DNA from: Tenodera sinensis
Lineage: Eukaryota > Arthropoda > Insecta > Mantodea > Mantidae
Direction: 5' to 3'
Assembly (NCBI GenBank): GCA_030765045.1
Contig: CM060961.1
Coordinates: 34,884,805-34,948,804 of the forward strand
DNA: 64,000 nt
How positions within the stretch are numbered: position 1 is the stretch's first letter; every line of letters starts with the position of its first letter. A program made the position numbers and the translations under genes. Shown here piece after piece: positions 45,076 to 55,697 of this stretch. Below the pieces are notes generated by a model. The model was not told the DNA's origin. It made no database searches and saw only the letters and a program-made list of their open reading frames with translations.

Positions 45076-46451
45076 GAGAGGAGCCAGACATCTGTACAAT
45101 TTAATTTTACTAACCGGAATTAAAAAGTTGCACGCAACCGTGTCTAACTCATTACTATGAATAAAGCTAATATTAAGATGAATTGTATTGTGACAAAGAC
45201 GAAAAAATCCGGTCCAACACAGTTCTCGTTTACTGAGTTATGTTTCTTGATATTACATCTCACAACTGTTTTCATCTCGTAGCCTTGAACTCACTCCTTT
45301 CTGTCTTTCTTCACTTTCTCTGTCTCTCAAACAGCTAAATTTGACGATAAACTCATTAACTGCTTTGCTATCTTCCTTTTGACTCGACCGTACTTACACA
45401 GCTGACACACACTACGTCTGATTTGTAAAAGAAAATACTATGTGTTCACCAGCTCATGAAGGGGAGAGGAGAGACATTCCGCGATAGTGTAACCAGAATT
45501 TTCTAAACTTCGTAGATAATGTTGTGGCTGGTTAATTTACCAACTTATCTCCAATGTTATTCCCTGTGTTTTCTCGCTTCTTCAATTCAGTTAAAAATTG
45601 GACGAGTTATTTCGAAAATAAAGAAAAGAGGAATTTAGACGTGGATAAATCCCCGCCTAGGAGTGATGTGAAATCTGCTATGATATTGTGGTGTTCAGAG
45701 TGACAGTTCCATGTATAAAACAGGTGTTTATAGGATGACTGAAACAAACAAAGCTAAAGAAGTTTCTAAGGTGGGGGCATTTTGGATTTCATTGGAACAC
45801 ACTGTCGTTTGTTTTCCCCATGCATGTGTGATCTCAACCCCATATCACTAGCTTGGGCCAAGGTAAAACAAATAGGGAAGTGTAACAGGTGACTTTTCCT
45901 TGCACGATATAACGCTCGAAGGTATATCACATGTGACCTAAACAGCCTGGTGGATATTTGAAAACATAGAAAAGGTAGAATCATCATTGGGAGAAAGATG
46001 AAAATATCGTTTATGTTTTATCAGCTAAATATACTTTATGAATTAAAAATAACATTTAAATTACGCTACTTTGAGTGACTTCTTTGCTTTGATCTAGCGT
46101 GAATACATATTCCAAGGTGGGCAACGTTATTGTAAAATACTGCAGTTTCAGATATCAGAATTGTTTACTGACGTACTGACCCACGGCATTCCTCCCAGGA
46201 ACCATGAGCTGCACATGACATATGTTAAACCAGGGGGGCGGGGGGGGGGGGGGGGTAAGAGGAGAAGGCCGTTGCTATGAAACTGAAGCAAAGGTTGTCA
46301 CATTGGTAACATGTGGTTCTCAGTTGATGTGCTCGTTGTGTTCGAGAAACTGAGCTTGCTCACTTGCGTTGTGTGTTGTTAGCCTACTTTGTTAAAACTC
46401 ATAATTATTAAAGTACACGATTATCCAAGCAAAACTTTCTGCAGCTAGAGA
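45076..46451. other. Unassigned intron sequence with a poly(G) run
   Basis: No gene. A G-rich homopolymer lies at 46231-46254. Confidence 0.4.
46231..46254 (+). repeat. Poly(G) tract
   Basis: G run with one C interruption near its start. Confidence 0.9.
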
Positions 46452-46830
46452 TACAGGTAGACCGAGAATTCGTGACCCAAAAGAAAGATCAGCTTTCGGT
46501 TGGCGTGTTGCGTTGTACAGTCAATCTAGAGAATTTGCTCCTTTACAATGAACCTCTTATTCCGTTCAACCAAGTGAGGAAAATAACTGCAAATACACTT
46601 AAAATGAGTGAGGTGACTGTTTCGAGAGTATTTAAAGAGAGGCAGCTATTGCCAGGACCAACGCGAGTTATAGCTCCAGCTACGCAACTGGACAGGTTTC
46701 AATCAGATGCTGTAAGAAGGCACACCGGTCTATAGCTATTGCCAGGTCCAACGCGAGTTATAGCTCCAGCTACGCAACTGGACAGGTTTCAATCAGATGC
46801 TGTAAGAAGGCATCGGTCTATAGCTATTAT
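46452..46830 (+). pseudogene. Transposase DNA-binding relic with an internal tandem duplication
   Basis: QVRKITANTLKMSEVTVSRV is a helix-turn-helix followed by PGPTRVIAPATQLDRFQSDAV and RRH, resembling the linker (LDDFDKGAIRR type) of mariner-like DDE_3 transposases. The linker is duplicated: unit 46644-46733 (90 bp) is repeated at 46734-46821 (88 bp) with very few differences. No catalytic domain follows. Confidence 0.55.
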
Positions 46831-47049
46831 AACTGGAAAGAGCATCCTACCAGAACAAAGTCCTCCATGATCTGGAATTTCAGTTCAAAAATATAAATAA
46901 CCGAAAACTGATATTACAGAGATTACATATTGTAGCGCTGAGGGCTTTGCTTTTGAGACAAATGCAAAACATGAACTTGAGTCCAGGAGTAAGTTACCTG
47001 GTTAAACACCAGAGGGACCACTAAGAGGGCGGGCACTATCCGCTCGAGG

Positions 47050-47294
47050 CGGCGCCGTGGCCGAGCGGTTAGCGCGCTCGCCTACCACCTAGGCGGCCCG
47101 GGTTCGATCCCAGGGACCCGCATGTGGTATTCGTGGTGGACGAAGCGGCGTCAGGGCGGGTTTTCTCCGGGTACTCCGGTTTCCCCCGCCATCTCATTCC
47201 ACCGGTGCTCCATCTTCATTCCATGTATCATCAGTGTCACCGCCTGTGGTGCCGTAGTAGTAAAAGCGGGCGTTAAACACTACAAACAACAACA
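47050..47294 (+). mobile_element. tRNA-derived SINE with perfect target duplication
   Basis: A 245-bp SINE: A box tggccgagcggttagcgcg, B box gggttcgatccc, body with gtggtggacgaagcggcgtc, and tail actacaaacaacaacaa. It is flanked by identical actatccgctcgagg at 47035-47049 and 47295-47309. A diverged - copy lies at 56225-56575. Confidence 0.9.
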
Positions 47295-47309
47295 ACTATC
47301 CGCTCGAGG

Positions 47310-47515
47310 ACCAATCCCTCCCAAGATGAAATGAAATGAAAAACGTTATTTGGGCATGTTGTAAAAACATGCCCTGGCTGTTTTAGGGACAGTCCCTCTT
47401 CAGCCGCGTATTTAAATTTTTTGAAACTGGGTACGGGGCGGAGAGATCAATCTGGGGTGCGTCAAAAAAAAAAAAAAAAAAAAAAAAAATAAAAAAAAAA
47501 AAAAATAAATAAATA
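47310..47515 (+). mobile_element. 3' end of a retroposon with hairpin and A-rich tail
   Basis: Contains a 9-bp hairpin (gggcatgtt/aacatgccc, 47352-47374) and ends in A tracts (47464-47515) passing into aaataaataaat. The SINE at 47050 sits in its upstream part. The retroposon family is unknown. Confidence 0.45.
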
Positions 47516-47774
47516 AATTTGCGTGTTTGTAGGTGTGGTTGTGTGGGTTGGTGTGTTCGTCCCTGTGTGTGAGGTGTTGGCTTCTGCCCTCTGAGAAAAA
47601 AATTGTGTTTTTGTTGTATTGTGTGGTTGTGTTTGTGTGTTGCTGCAACGGCTCTCGGTTAGTTTTTGTCTGTGTTGTGTGTTATGTGTTTTGTTATGTA
47701 TATGTCAGTGTGTTTGTATTTACTGTGTGTTTATGCTTTTTATGGGAAATGGTGTTGTCATTCGTGTGTCTTTG

Positions 47775-49331
47775 TTAGGTGTTTTCATTTATAAAGATAG
47801 CCAGCTGGTTGCCAACTCTCGTCGTGTTAATTGCTTTTTTGAGTGTCTTTTGTGCAGTCTGAGTCAGGTTTTGTAGGAATCGTGCTCTGTGTGCGGGTGG
47901 AGTGATGTCATATATTGGTGGTATCAATGTGCTGAGTATTTGTGTGATTGTCGTATTTGTAATTTCGCGTATGTACTTTGTGATGTTTTTCTGTATATTT
48001 GTGAGTTGGTCTTGTAGGGACTTTATCTGTTGTTCGGATTGGGATATTACGTCTTGGAACGTGTTTACTGTCTCGTGCTTCGACATGTGTCTTTTAGTTT
48101 CTGGGATCTTTGGAAAATTTGTCTCGGGCCAGTCAGTCACGTGTGTTGGTTTGGGTGGTGTGGGGATGTTGTGAGGGAAGATGTGGGTCTTAGCAGTGTG
48201 TTCGGGTTGTGTCGGGGGTTGTCTGGGATACATCGGGCATTTTATTTGCCCGGTGTAGTGCCCGTTCTGTCTGCAGGTGGAGCAGTAAGGGGTGTTGTGT
48301 CGGATAGGATGTGTGCATCGTCGCGTGTCAGAGTTGTGTCCACAGTGGAAGCAGATGGGTTTGTTGGTGCAGTTTTCCTCGTGATGTCCGTATGTCTGGC
48401 ATTGTCTGCAAGGTACGTGTCGGTCTGTGTGCTTAGAAGGCTCCGCCCTGAAAATTTGTTTTTCAATGACGGCGCCTTCTTTCAGTATTGTGTTGATGGT
48501 TGTGATGCATGTGCTGAATATTCGTACGAGTTGCGTCTGTCTGTTTTGGCTGATGATCCGGGATACGCGTGTTATTTCTGGGTACGTCTCTTGTATGCTT
48601 TGTAGTATGTCATCGTCAGTTATGTCGTACGGTATTCCTTTAACTACGGCGGTCAGGGTTTTTCGTGGTCTGTTTGGTTCTGTGTCAGGGTTGGGTGTGG
48701 GTCGGTTTTGTGGTGGGGAGTTTGCGTAGTACGCAAACTTCCCGAAGTTGTGAATGGGGATGGCCTGGGTGAAAGTCACTGCTTGTTGTTGGTTGCGGAA
48801 GGTCAGTGCATAAGTGTTTTGTTGCAGTCTTTGAGCACGGTAGAGTGAGTCTGTGTTCTGTTGTGTCTTTGTCATCAAGCTCCTAACGAGCCATGTATTT
48901 TGTTTGTCTGGGTTGCTGTTAATGATGTAAATCGTGAAGTAGCCGTGAGGTGTGGGTGGTATGTAAGTCGTGCGTGGTGTCAGTAGTGTGTTAAGTCGGT
49001 TGCCGAGTTGTGTTGTGGATTCAATGCTGGTGTCTGAGTCATGGTCAATGTTGTCAGGAGCTTGAGGGGCTGAGCTACTATTGGAGCTCATAGAGTGCGT
49101 GCGGTGATGTGTGTTTGTTGGTGTTGGTGTACGTGGAGGTGTTTGTGTTGGTGTTTGTAGAGTGTGTGTGTCGTGTGTTTCTTCGTGGTTTAGTTCTGCC
49201 TCGCTTGCTGATGAAGATGGTGCATGTTGAATGAGCGGTGGTGTATTTTTTTTCTTAGTCAGGACGCGTCGGCGGGAAGATTGGGGATCAGGGGGTTTTG
49301 GAGGTTTGGCCGTAGAGTGACGCTTAGGCAT
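47775..49331 (-). CDS. Jockey-like LINE ORF1 (gag-like) without ORF2
   Basis: A 518-residue RNA-binding gag-like protein. The first ~120 residues are basic then T/P/S-rich and disordered. A PRE_C2HC-type segment (LTAVVKGIPYDITDDDIL onward) precedes three zinc knuckles near residues 308-355: CRQCQTYGHHEENC, a degenerate CFHCGHNSDTRRC, and CSTCRQNGHYTGQIKC. A Q-rich coiled-coil-like segment (SEQQIKSLQDQLTNIQKNI) lies near the C-terminus. The frame is intact. Downstream, where an endonuclease-RT ORF2 is expected, there are only ~260 bases of A/C-rich DNA before the A-rich tail of an oppositely oriented element. The coding strand is strikingly G-poor and rich in ACA/CAC. Confidence 0.8.
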   Translation of the reverse strand: MPKRHSTAKPPKPPDPQSSRRRVLTKKKNTPPLIQHAPSSSASEAELNHEETHDTHTLQTPTQTPPRTPTPTNTHHRTHSMSSNSSSAPQAPDNIDHDSDTSIESTTQLGNRLNTLLTPRTTYIPPTPHGYFTIYIINSNPDKQNTWLVRSLMTKTQQNTDSLYRAQRLQQNTYALTFRNQQQAVTFTQAIPIHNFGKFAYYANSPPQNRPTPNPDTEPNRPRKTLTAVVKGIPYDITDDDILQSIQETYPEITRVSRIISQNRQTQLVRIFSTCITTINTILKEGAVIEKQIFRAEPSKHTDRHVPCRQCQTYGHHEENCTNKPICFHCGHNSDTRRCTHPIRHNTPYCSTCRQNGHYTGQIKCPMYPRQPPTQPEHTAKTHIFPHNIPTPPKPTHVTDWPETNFPKIPETKRHMSKHETVNTFQDVISQSEQQIKSLQDQLTNIQKNITKYIREITNTTITQILSTLIPPIYDITPPAHRARFLQNLTQTAQKTLKKAINTTRVGNQLAIFINENT

Positions 49332-49660
49332 CTTCTAGGGCCGGGAAAGACTTAGGTGTGAGAGGAGGTGGCTGCTAAGAAGCGCGGTTTGTGTATACCT
49401 ACGCCTATGTGTAGTCCCAGCGGACTACCAGACTTGCGTCTGTTGGCTTACTGAGACTGGCCCAGCAGGTACACAAACCTCACCACAAGGAGGGGTAAGG
49501 TAGGGGTTACGTGGAAGGGGCGCGGACTGACGTGTTATTGCACTTCTCCACTTGCTTGCCAAGTGTCTTGAGAAACCTCCCAAGACCCATTCTGAACGTA
49601 TAAATACTCCAGACACCATAATTTCCCAGTCACTTTTTCCTAGCAGCAGAACTTAATTTC
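49332..49660 (-). promoter_or_regulatory. Leader of the ORF1-only LINE unit
   Basis: About 330 nt upstream of the ATG, GC-richer than the flanks, with an AGTGACTGGG-type start near 49635. An internal Pol II promoter is expected in Jockey-like elements; none can be proven here. Confidence 0.35.
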
Positions 49661-49881
49661 AATCCTCATCTCGCAGGTAAAGCCGTGTTACGGCTGCTGG
49701 GCACTGCGGTAACGACACCCGAGCGGGAGGGAGAGGGGATCCCTGCTCGACTCGAACCTCCTCTGGGCCGAACCGTGTTAAAGGGCTGGACTGACGGTGC
49801 AGGCCTATAGGAAAAGTTGGCCGCTTTATCATTAGTCATACTGGTATATCCCATGGGTTTTTTGCTGACGCCCACCTGCTC

Positions 49882-49941
<60 letters not shown>

Positions 49942-50647
49942 TTGAACTGTAAAATAGGAACTCAGAACCACAGCTGTGTAGACGCAAAGACACAGTGAAT
50001 TCGTATTGTGAACGTACTGCTTTGTTCACATTGAAAACAAACTACTTTTATTCTTAAAGTAGGCTAATATAGATTATATCTGCATATTTTCGCTGCCGTG
50101 AGATAAGCCCAAACACTTGTTTATATGCCACAAGTATTGGGGGTTTAAGAGGGGGTATGCGTAAACTTTCTATCTGCGTATTGACAACACTGCAGCTCTC
50201 CACGTGGAGAAGCTGACACCTGTCATGTATCTTCTTTTGAAAAACTGACTTCCAACTCTCGTTGTCTCGCCCCTTTATATAGCGAGGATGACACGGACCT
50301 TTTTCGTAATTCACCTTTCTGAAACATCTACAAATACGCCGGTCACCGGACGCTTCTCGAATAATCTCGAGAACCCCTTTGACGTGCCGCGCTCTTTGTT
50401 GTCACGCGTTTATAAACAGTAGCGCCAGGCAGCCTAAACTTGGTCTGTAATAAGAGGCAGCTCAACCTCTTTGCCGCTGCTGTCGCCACAGTATCATTCA
50501 TACAGAACCTTCCTTTTTCTCCTATGAAACTCACTATCTGACTTAAAAGGCCTGCACTGCGCTGCAATTGTCCTTGCTGTTGATTTATATCTTGATAGTG
50601 TTAAATACAACTTAAATAAATTCTTCAATGAACATATTATTTTTCAG
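49661..50647. other. Remainder of host intron 3
   Basis: GC-richer to 49850, then a (GA)n tract, then unassigned AT-rich sequence up to the acceptor of the terminal exon. Confidence 0.4.
49886..49940 (+). repeat. (GA)n microsatellite
   Basis: About 24 GA units followed by cagagattg. Confidence 0.95.
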
Positions 50648-50838
50648 TGGTGCACCGTTTGTTGGAAACACTGCATAACCCCCAGGGACTGGTGGGACAC
50701 AACACGTTTGGAATTGATGGAGGACCTGCTCAGAATAGATCACGTATACCTCGAGGAACTGCTCTCCAGAAGGCAAGAGTCATTTTCGGAAGTGGTTCCT
50801 TTAGTATGGAAGACACAAATGTTCATTTAACACTGTAA
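50648..50838 (+). CDS. Terminal coding exon of the host membrane-protein gene
   Basis: It follows the acceptor attatttttcag. Its first two bases (TG) complete the codon left as G by the exon at 34016, giving a valine. It then encodes 62 residues and ends in TAA at 50836-50838. The peptide is polar and looks cytosolic or lumenal, with a GHNTFGIDGGPAQNRSR segment, a basic RIPRGTALQKAR segment, and the C-terminus NVHLTL. Two AATAAA hexamers follow at 50960 and 50993. The phase fit with the previous exon supports one transcript. Alternatively these could be exons of two genes, but no start codon or promoter is evident between them. Confidence 0.7.
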
Positions 50839-50959
50839 CACTACAAAGTTTGTCTTACACAAGGTGTACATATATACACAACTAAAGCTAATATCCACCT
50901 AATGTGATAATTTTGTTTTTCATGTAAAACATTTCTTACACAGATCTGAAATAATTAAG

Positions 50960-50998
50960 AATAAACCAATTTTCTGGTTACTTGCTGTCAACAATAAA
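50960..50998 (+). terminator. Polyadenylation signals 3' of the host gene
   Basis: Two AATAAA hexamers, at 50960-50965 and 50993-50998, lie 122 and 155 bases after the stop codon at 50838. That is the expected distance for a short 3' UTR. No cleavage-site evidence can be read from sequence alone. Confidence 0.45.
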
Positions 50999-51074
50999 GT
51001 TATCTGTACTAATACCACGAGAGGGTTTCGTACGACGATAATTTTACGAGCGCGAGAAAAGTTATCCAAAATAT

Positions 51075-51265
51075 GAAAACCTCGAGTTGTATTTGTTTAG
51101 AGTATTCATTAATAATTGATTTATTTAACATTAATTATAATTTAGAAGTAAACAGCGTCCATATACTTTAATTCAGATTTGTTTTCCCAGTTGTCATTAC
51201 AACTAATCCAACAGGCTGTAAGAACCACAATAACAATTTCAGTGTTTAATCCAGGTTAATGAGGA
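51075..51265 (+). repeat. Family C dispersed repeat, copy 2
   Basis: Same order of blocks as 34672-34905, including acaactaatcca, aggctgtaagaa and tttaatccagg. It lies just beyond the host gene's 3' end. Confidence 0.6.
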
Positions 51266-51479
51266 AGACAAATGGACAACGCCTATGTTTGAGAACGAAT
51301 GGTTGTGATCATTTTTTAAGATTCGTTTCGGTATCTTAATACGGAAGGTATGCAACCCTTTAGCCATCTGTGTACTGCGGGTGAACGACCTGAATCTATT
51401 AACATTTCTGCGATGCGCTACGTTCTTCCACAGCGTCCTTTGTGGACATCCTATTGCGTTATTCGTATAATTTCCAATA

Positions 51480-52003
51480 CAGTAACGTTTTTAACAGCAG
51501 TGCAACACGTACCAGGACACAGCTGCGGAAATTTCCAACATAAGCTCCAGCACACTTTGATATAATCACCTCAAAATTGGGTATCCAAATCGATGGTTTG
51601 GTTCCTCGGGCCAGCACGGTCGACAGGTCTGACATATCTCCACTATTTCTTGTGGAAGTATGGTGTCTATAACTTCAGCGAAGTACCTTATGGCTCGAGT
51701 CCACGGGGCGATTGAAAGTGTTCAAAGACAACCGCGTGTAGTGGGTCCTTTGCATGAGCATCAGCACCGCCGATATAGACTTGCAATGACGTAGGAGGTA
51801 CACAGTTCGAAGAAAGTTTGTAATGTAGACAGCTCGATATTGGGTTTATTGATGAAATGTGAACTTACACCTATCTCACATTTCGATGCCCTACAGCGTC
51901 CTAACTGTGCATTTCCGTAGAGTTCCTTCTTGAAAAGCGATCAGTTTGCCATCCCGCACAGCATACTGAGCGTTGTCGATGTTTTTTGGTACACCCTATA
52001 GAG
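51480..52003 (+). pseudogene. Decayed mariner/IS630-type transposon
   Basis: Related to 9175-9800. The catalytic-core DNA (gtttggttcctcgggccagc, acggtcgacaggtctgac) aligns with that copy but is full of stops. A terminal segment with tcccgcacagcatactgagc ends tacaccctat near 52002. The left end was not found. Confidence 0.6.
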
Positions 52004-52274
52004 TAAATACACTGGCAGGGGCATACACAGAAAATCTTAGTGTGAAAGGGCAGTATTAGAATAAAAATTTTGAAGAAAGGAACAAGAAGCCCAAGAAGTC
52101 TTTTACTGCGCTAGATGCGCCAGCGATGTCCCAGCACCGAGCCAGTCTTTAACACTTCCCACATTACTTGGAGTGAGGGAGAGGACTAAATGAACATTTG
52201 CACTACCAAGTGGTGTTGTCTTAAGTCACGACTAACATTGTACATAAGAAAGGACTACTATGCATTCACAAGAC

Positions 52275-52305
<31 letters not shown>

Positions 52306-52964
52306 TAAGACATCAAGTGTAATAAATGATAATCTTCAATAAACTGTCAATTAAACATAGGATGGATTCTAGAACATTCCAAAATGCAACTGTAAGTAGC
52401 TCAGTAATAGAATGCACAGTTGAATTCTGTGTGCTACATCATTGGAAGCCACAATAGCCTCTAAATTTGGCATTTATGGATACTTTTAGCTGTGCCGAGA
52501 GATGAAAATCTGATACTATAGTTCTATTTTTACATTTTACTTGTTGCATTCCAGAAAAAAACCTACTAGCAAATCTGTGCTGAGCAAAACTTTGGGAAAA
52601 TACGAGCGCTAAATGTCCTAACACAGGGATATTTATTTATAGGAGAAAGTTCGCAGATACCTTTTTGTAAATACCTTTAACAACAATGTCATTTTGTAAT
52701 GTAACTAACTGGAAATCTGCAACTACAATGGTAGTGATGTTAATTCCATTGTCAAGGAGTTGGCAAAAATAAGTTATTTTACAAGCATTTAAAATCTTCG
52801 AATCTGTGAACTGCAAATGCATACTTCAACTTCAGTTAAAAAAAAAAAATCGTTCATCCACTTCTTAGGAGTTAACATTTGTAAGACTGGGAGATTCAGT
52901 GGTAAGTATGGCTAATGTGGAAAATTCCAATAATATTTATAAAGAATTGGAAAAGTAACCTCAC
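52004..52964. other. Unassigned sequence with a poly(A) tract
   Basis: A(~28) at 52276-52303 could be the tail of a retroposon ending there, but no head or ORF is recognisable. Confidence 0.35.
52276..52303 (+). repeat. Poly(A) tract
   Basis: Uninterrupted A run. Possible retroposon tail. Confidence 0.9.
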
Positions 52965-53190
52965 CGAAGTGCCCATGCTTAGATGACAACCTAACAGCCA
53001 TACATCTCTTACTTCACTGTAAGCTGCAAGCCAGGAACAGACCAGCGCGGTTTGAAGAACCCCAACATAGTGTTACGAACTTTCATCACCACGTGCAATC
53101 AAGTTTATACAGAGTGAAACGCAACTTGTCAAAGGAGCTAAACCACAAGAAAATCTATAATGATACATTCACAAGGACATGGCTTTAGCA
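52965..53190 (+). pseudogene. Possible LINE C-terminal fragment
   Basis: One open stretch encodes SPKCPCLDDNLTAIHLLLHC followed by a basic region (SLYRVKRNLSKEL). C-x-C...H-L-L-x-H-C resembles the zinc-binding tail found after the RT or RNase H of many LINEs. No RT motif is upstream. Confidence 0.35.
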
Positions 53191-54396
53191 CCAGAAATAC
53201 TCTATCAATTATTCTAAACCCAAGGTGAGCATTGTAACTAATTGCAAGCCATTGCATAGATGGCAGTTTAAAGAGACCTGGTCCGTATTTCAACTTACCA
53301 ATGCAAGGAGCATGCTATTTTGGCACTTGTCACCTGGACTGTGGGTAAACAAATATGCCGTAAAAGTGAACAGTTCTTTAGATTCCAAATATACAATTCA
53401 ATTTCAAAATCTCTACTTTCAGTGGATCCTTTGAATAGCTTAAGTTCATAAAGAATAACCTTTATTGCCTATGCAGTGCCATAACCTCCTTAGAAACATA
53501 TGAGTCACATTAAAAGGGCGTTAAGCATAGTAGAAGAATTATATGTAAAATTAAGCTAGAAGTTAAGAAAAACGTGAACAATAAATTCCAGAATGTGTGA
53601 GGCGGGGGGGGGGGGGGGGGCAGGATACTGGTTTTTCAATACTGCGTGTTTTGTGTGTACAGCTTTATTTTATTCATACATGAACACATAACTTCTGTAA
53701 GGTCTTCAAATAGCAAATTGACTTCACATAGCCACATTTTTTACATCTATTTGCTTAAGCATTGGAACACTTTATATGAAGAAATAAAGAAATGGCAGTA
53801 CAAAAGCTCAATGTTCAAGCGCATACAGTTTCTCAGATAATAGAATTAAATACCTTTAATCAGCAAAAAAATTATTTTTTAAGCTGCCATTTTCTTTTAG
53901 AGATGTATACTAATGGCACTTTGTGATACTTAAGTAAGCTGAAAATAAATCATTTGATTGAAATTGAATTCATTGGCCACTTCCAGAAAAATTCATTTTT
54001 GTTATTATGAAGTTAGTGTTAAAATTAATTTTCTTTCCAGAATAAATTATTTTTGTAAGCCAAATAATCAAGCAATCATCAAATGCATATTTGAATCTTT
54101 AAGTAACACGTTTGAGATTATCTATGCAAATTTATCAGATCAAAATCAAAATCTAAGAAATATATTTCATACCAAATGCAATAAGAAAAAATAAATCACC
54201 AGTGTGGTGTCCCCCAGTGTGGTTAAAATTAAGCGCACGGGCGAATTAAATACGAAATACATGTTTACGCTTTTGATCATATTGACTAAAAGAGAAACAG
54301 GGAAATTAATGCACCAGCTTGACATAAACATATCATTGGAAGCCATACTTTAGTGCATGACAGGCCTTTGAAGGGCTTAAAATCTAAGAGGAAATT

Positions 54397-54398
<2 letters not shown>
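53191..54398. other. Unassigned sequence
   Basis: AT-rich, with a G run at 53604-53620. No gene supported. Confidence 0.4.
53604..53620 (+). repeat. Poly(G) tract
   Basis: About 17 consecutive G. Confidence 0.9.

Positions 54399-54474
<76 letters not shown>
54399..54474 (+). repeat. Compound (GT)n(GA)n microsatellite
   Basis: About 11 GT units directly followed by about 27 GA units. Not within a recognised repeat copy. Confidence 0.95.
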
Positions 54475-54476
<2 letters not shown>

Positions 54477-54649
54477 CTAAATATGTATCACTCACTGTTT
54501 TCAGAAAAAGAAATGACACCAACTCGCTGTTTGGCCCCTTATTGCTGTTTGAAGTCACTACGCTCATCGCTAGGTAAGGTGAAAAACACGCCTCAAAAGG
54601 CCTCAGGAAACGATATAAAATCTGATGAAAATTATCTTTGGTCATATAT

Positions 54650-55170
54650 TTGGTCAAATATATAAACGCCTTTGAAAAAACGGACCTATCACATGAGTAC
54701 ATTAACATCAGGTAAAAAGAAAATGGCGGATTCTTGTACTTAAAGCCGTACAGTCAAAACACACAAATTATTAAGTAAAGACTTATTTGAATTTTGGCGT
54801 AAACTACGTGTCGTATAACTCAAATAACATGCATAATAGCTTTTGCCATTAAGTAATAATATTAAATCGTCCAGCATAGGTTTGAAAACTGTCTTAAATT
54901 CCGCTCGAAAAGTCGCGAGGTGACAGTGGCATAGCACATGGAGTACTAGCTCCAGGGTTTGATCTCTAAGTGTGCTTTCAGTCAAGCCTCGAAATAGCTG
55001 AACAGAATTGTGAACGTCTTCTGCGCCCTAACCCCTGGGACATGGGTTCGCGTCTTGACATTGTACAATTTGTTTTCTTTCTGTCCATCAAAACTTGGAA
55101 ACCGAATTCACAATAATGTAATTTTAAAGTCTCTGAGGGTTTAGGAAATAATTTAAAACGTTTTTGGTTG
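54650..55170 (-). repeat. Family D repeat, partial copy
   Basis: Read in reverse it aligns with 58060-58590: gtttccaagttttgatg, cagctatttcgag, gctatgccact, cacctcgc, ttaatattatt, gttttgactgtacgg and aagtacaagaatccgccatt occur in the same order. Its terminal repeats are missing. Confidence 0.7.
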
Positions 55171-55497
55171 TCTGCATTTTGTAATAGAATAGGTGTAATG
55201 ACTTCTGCCACATTGGACTGACATGATATAGTGTGTTATTATGAATGCCAACTCCAGGTGCAAGCTGTCGCACGATATTTTGTGTCATTCCTTCACAAGA
55301 TATTCGACAGACAAGTGCGTTGATATGCTTTTGATCTACGGAGAAACAACAGCCAAAGTGCAAGCAACTCAAAATCTATACCAGGAGAAATATCCTCATA
55401 TGCAACAAGAGCATAAAGTAGAAATAAAACAATTACGAATTCAAATAATAAGACCTTTACACATAATAATTGTTCAACTAACGTTATTTGTGAATAT

Positions 55498-55590
55498 TAC
55501 GCAGCAAAAAGTTAGTCCATGCAGGGAATTTGAACTACCTTTACTTACCAATCGTGCGGGTTCCAACTGAGCTAACTAGTAACTTCAGAG
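55498..55590 (-). repeat. tRNA-like SINE head
   Basis: On the - strand TAGTTAGCTCAGTTGGAACC (A box region) and GGTAGTTCAAATTCCC (B box) are tRNA-spaced, ~35 nt apart. The body and ends are unresolved. Confidence 0.45.
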
Positions 55591-55697
55591 ATAACCGAAG
55601 ACAAATACATCCAAGTGGAACCTAGCATAGGGGCCAATGTTTTCTGTTAGAGTATAAAATGCGGAATAAAACTGGAAAATAAGGGGAAAATATATAT

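Noticed and set aside
48030..48605. A 191-codon open frame on the + strand
   Set aside because: It is the exact antisense of the zinc-knuckle ORF1 on the - strand and reflects that gene's base bias.
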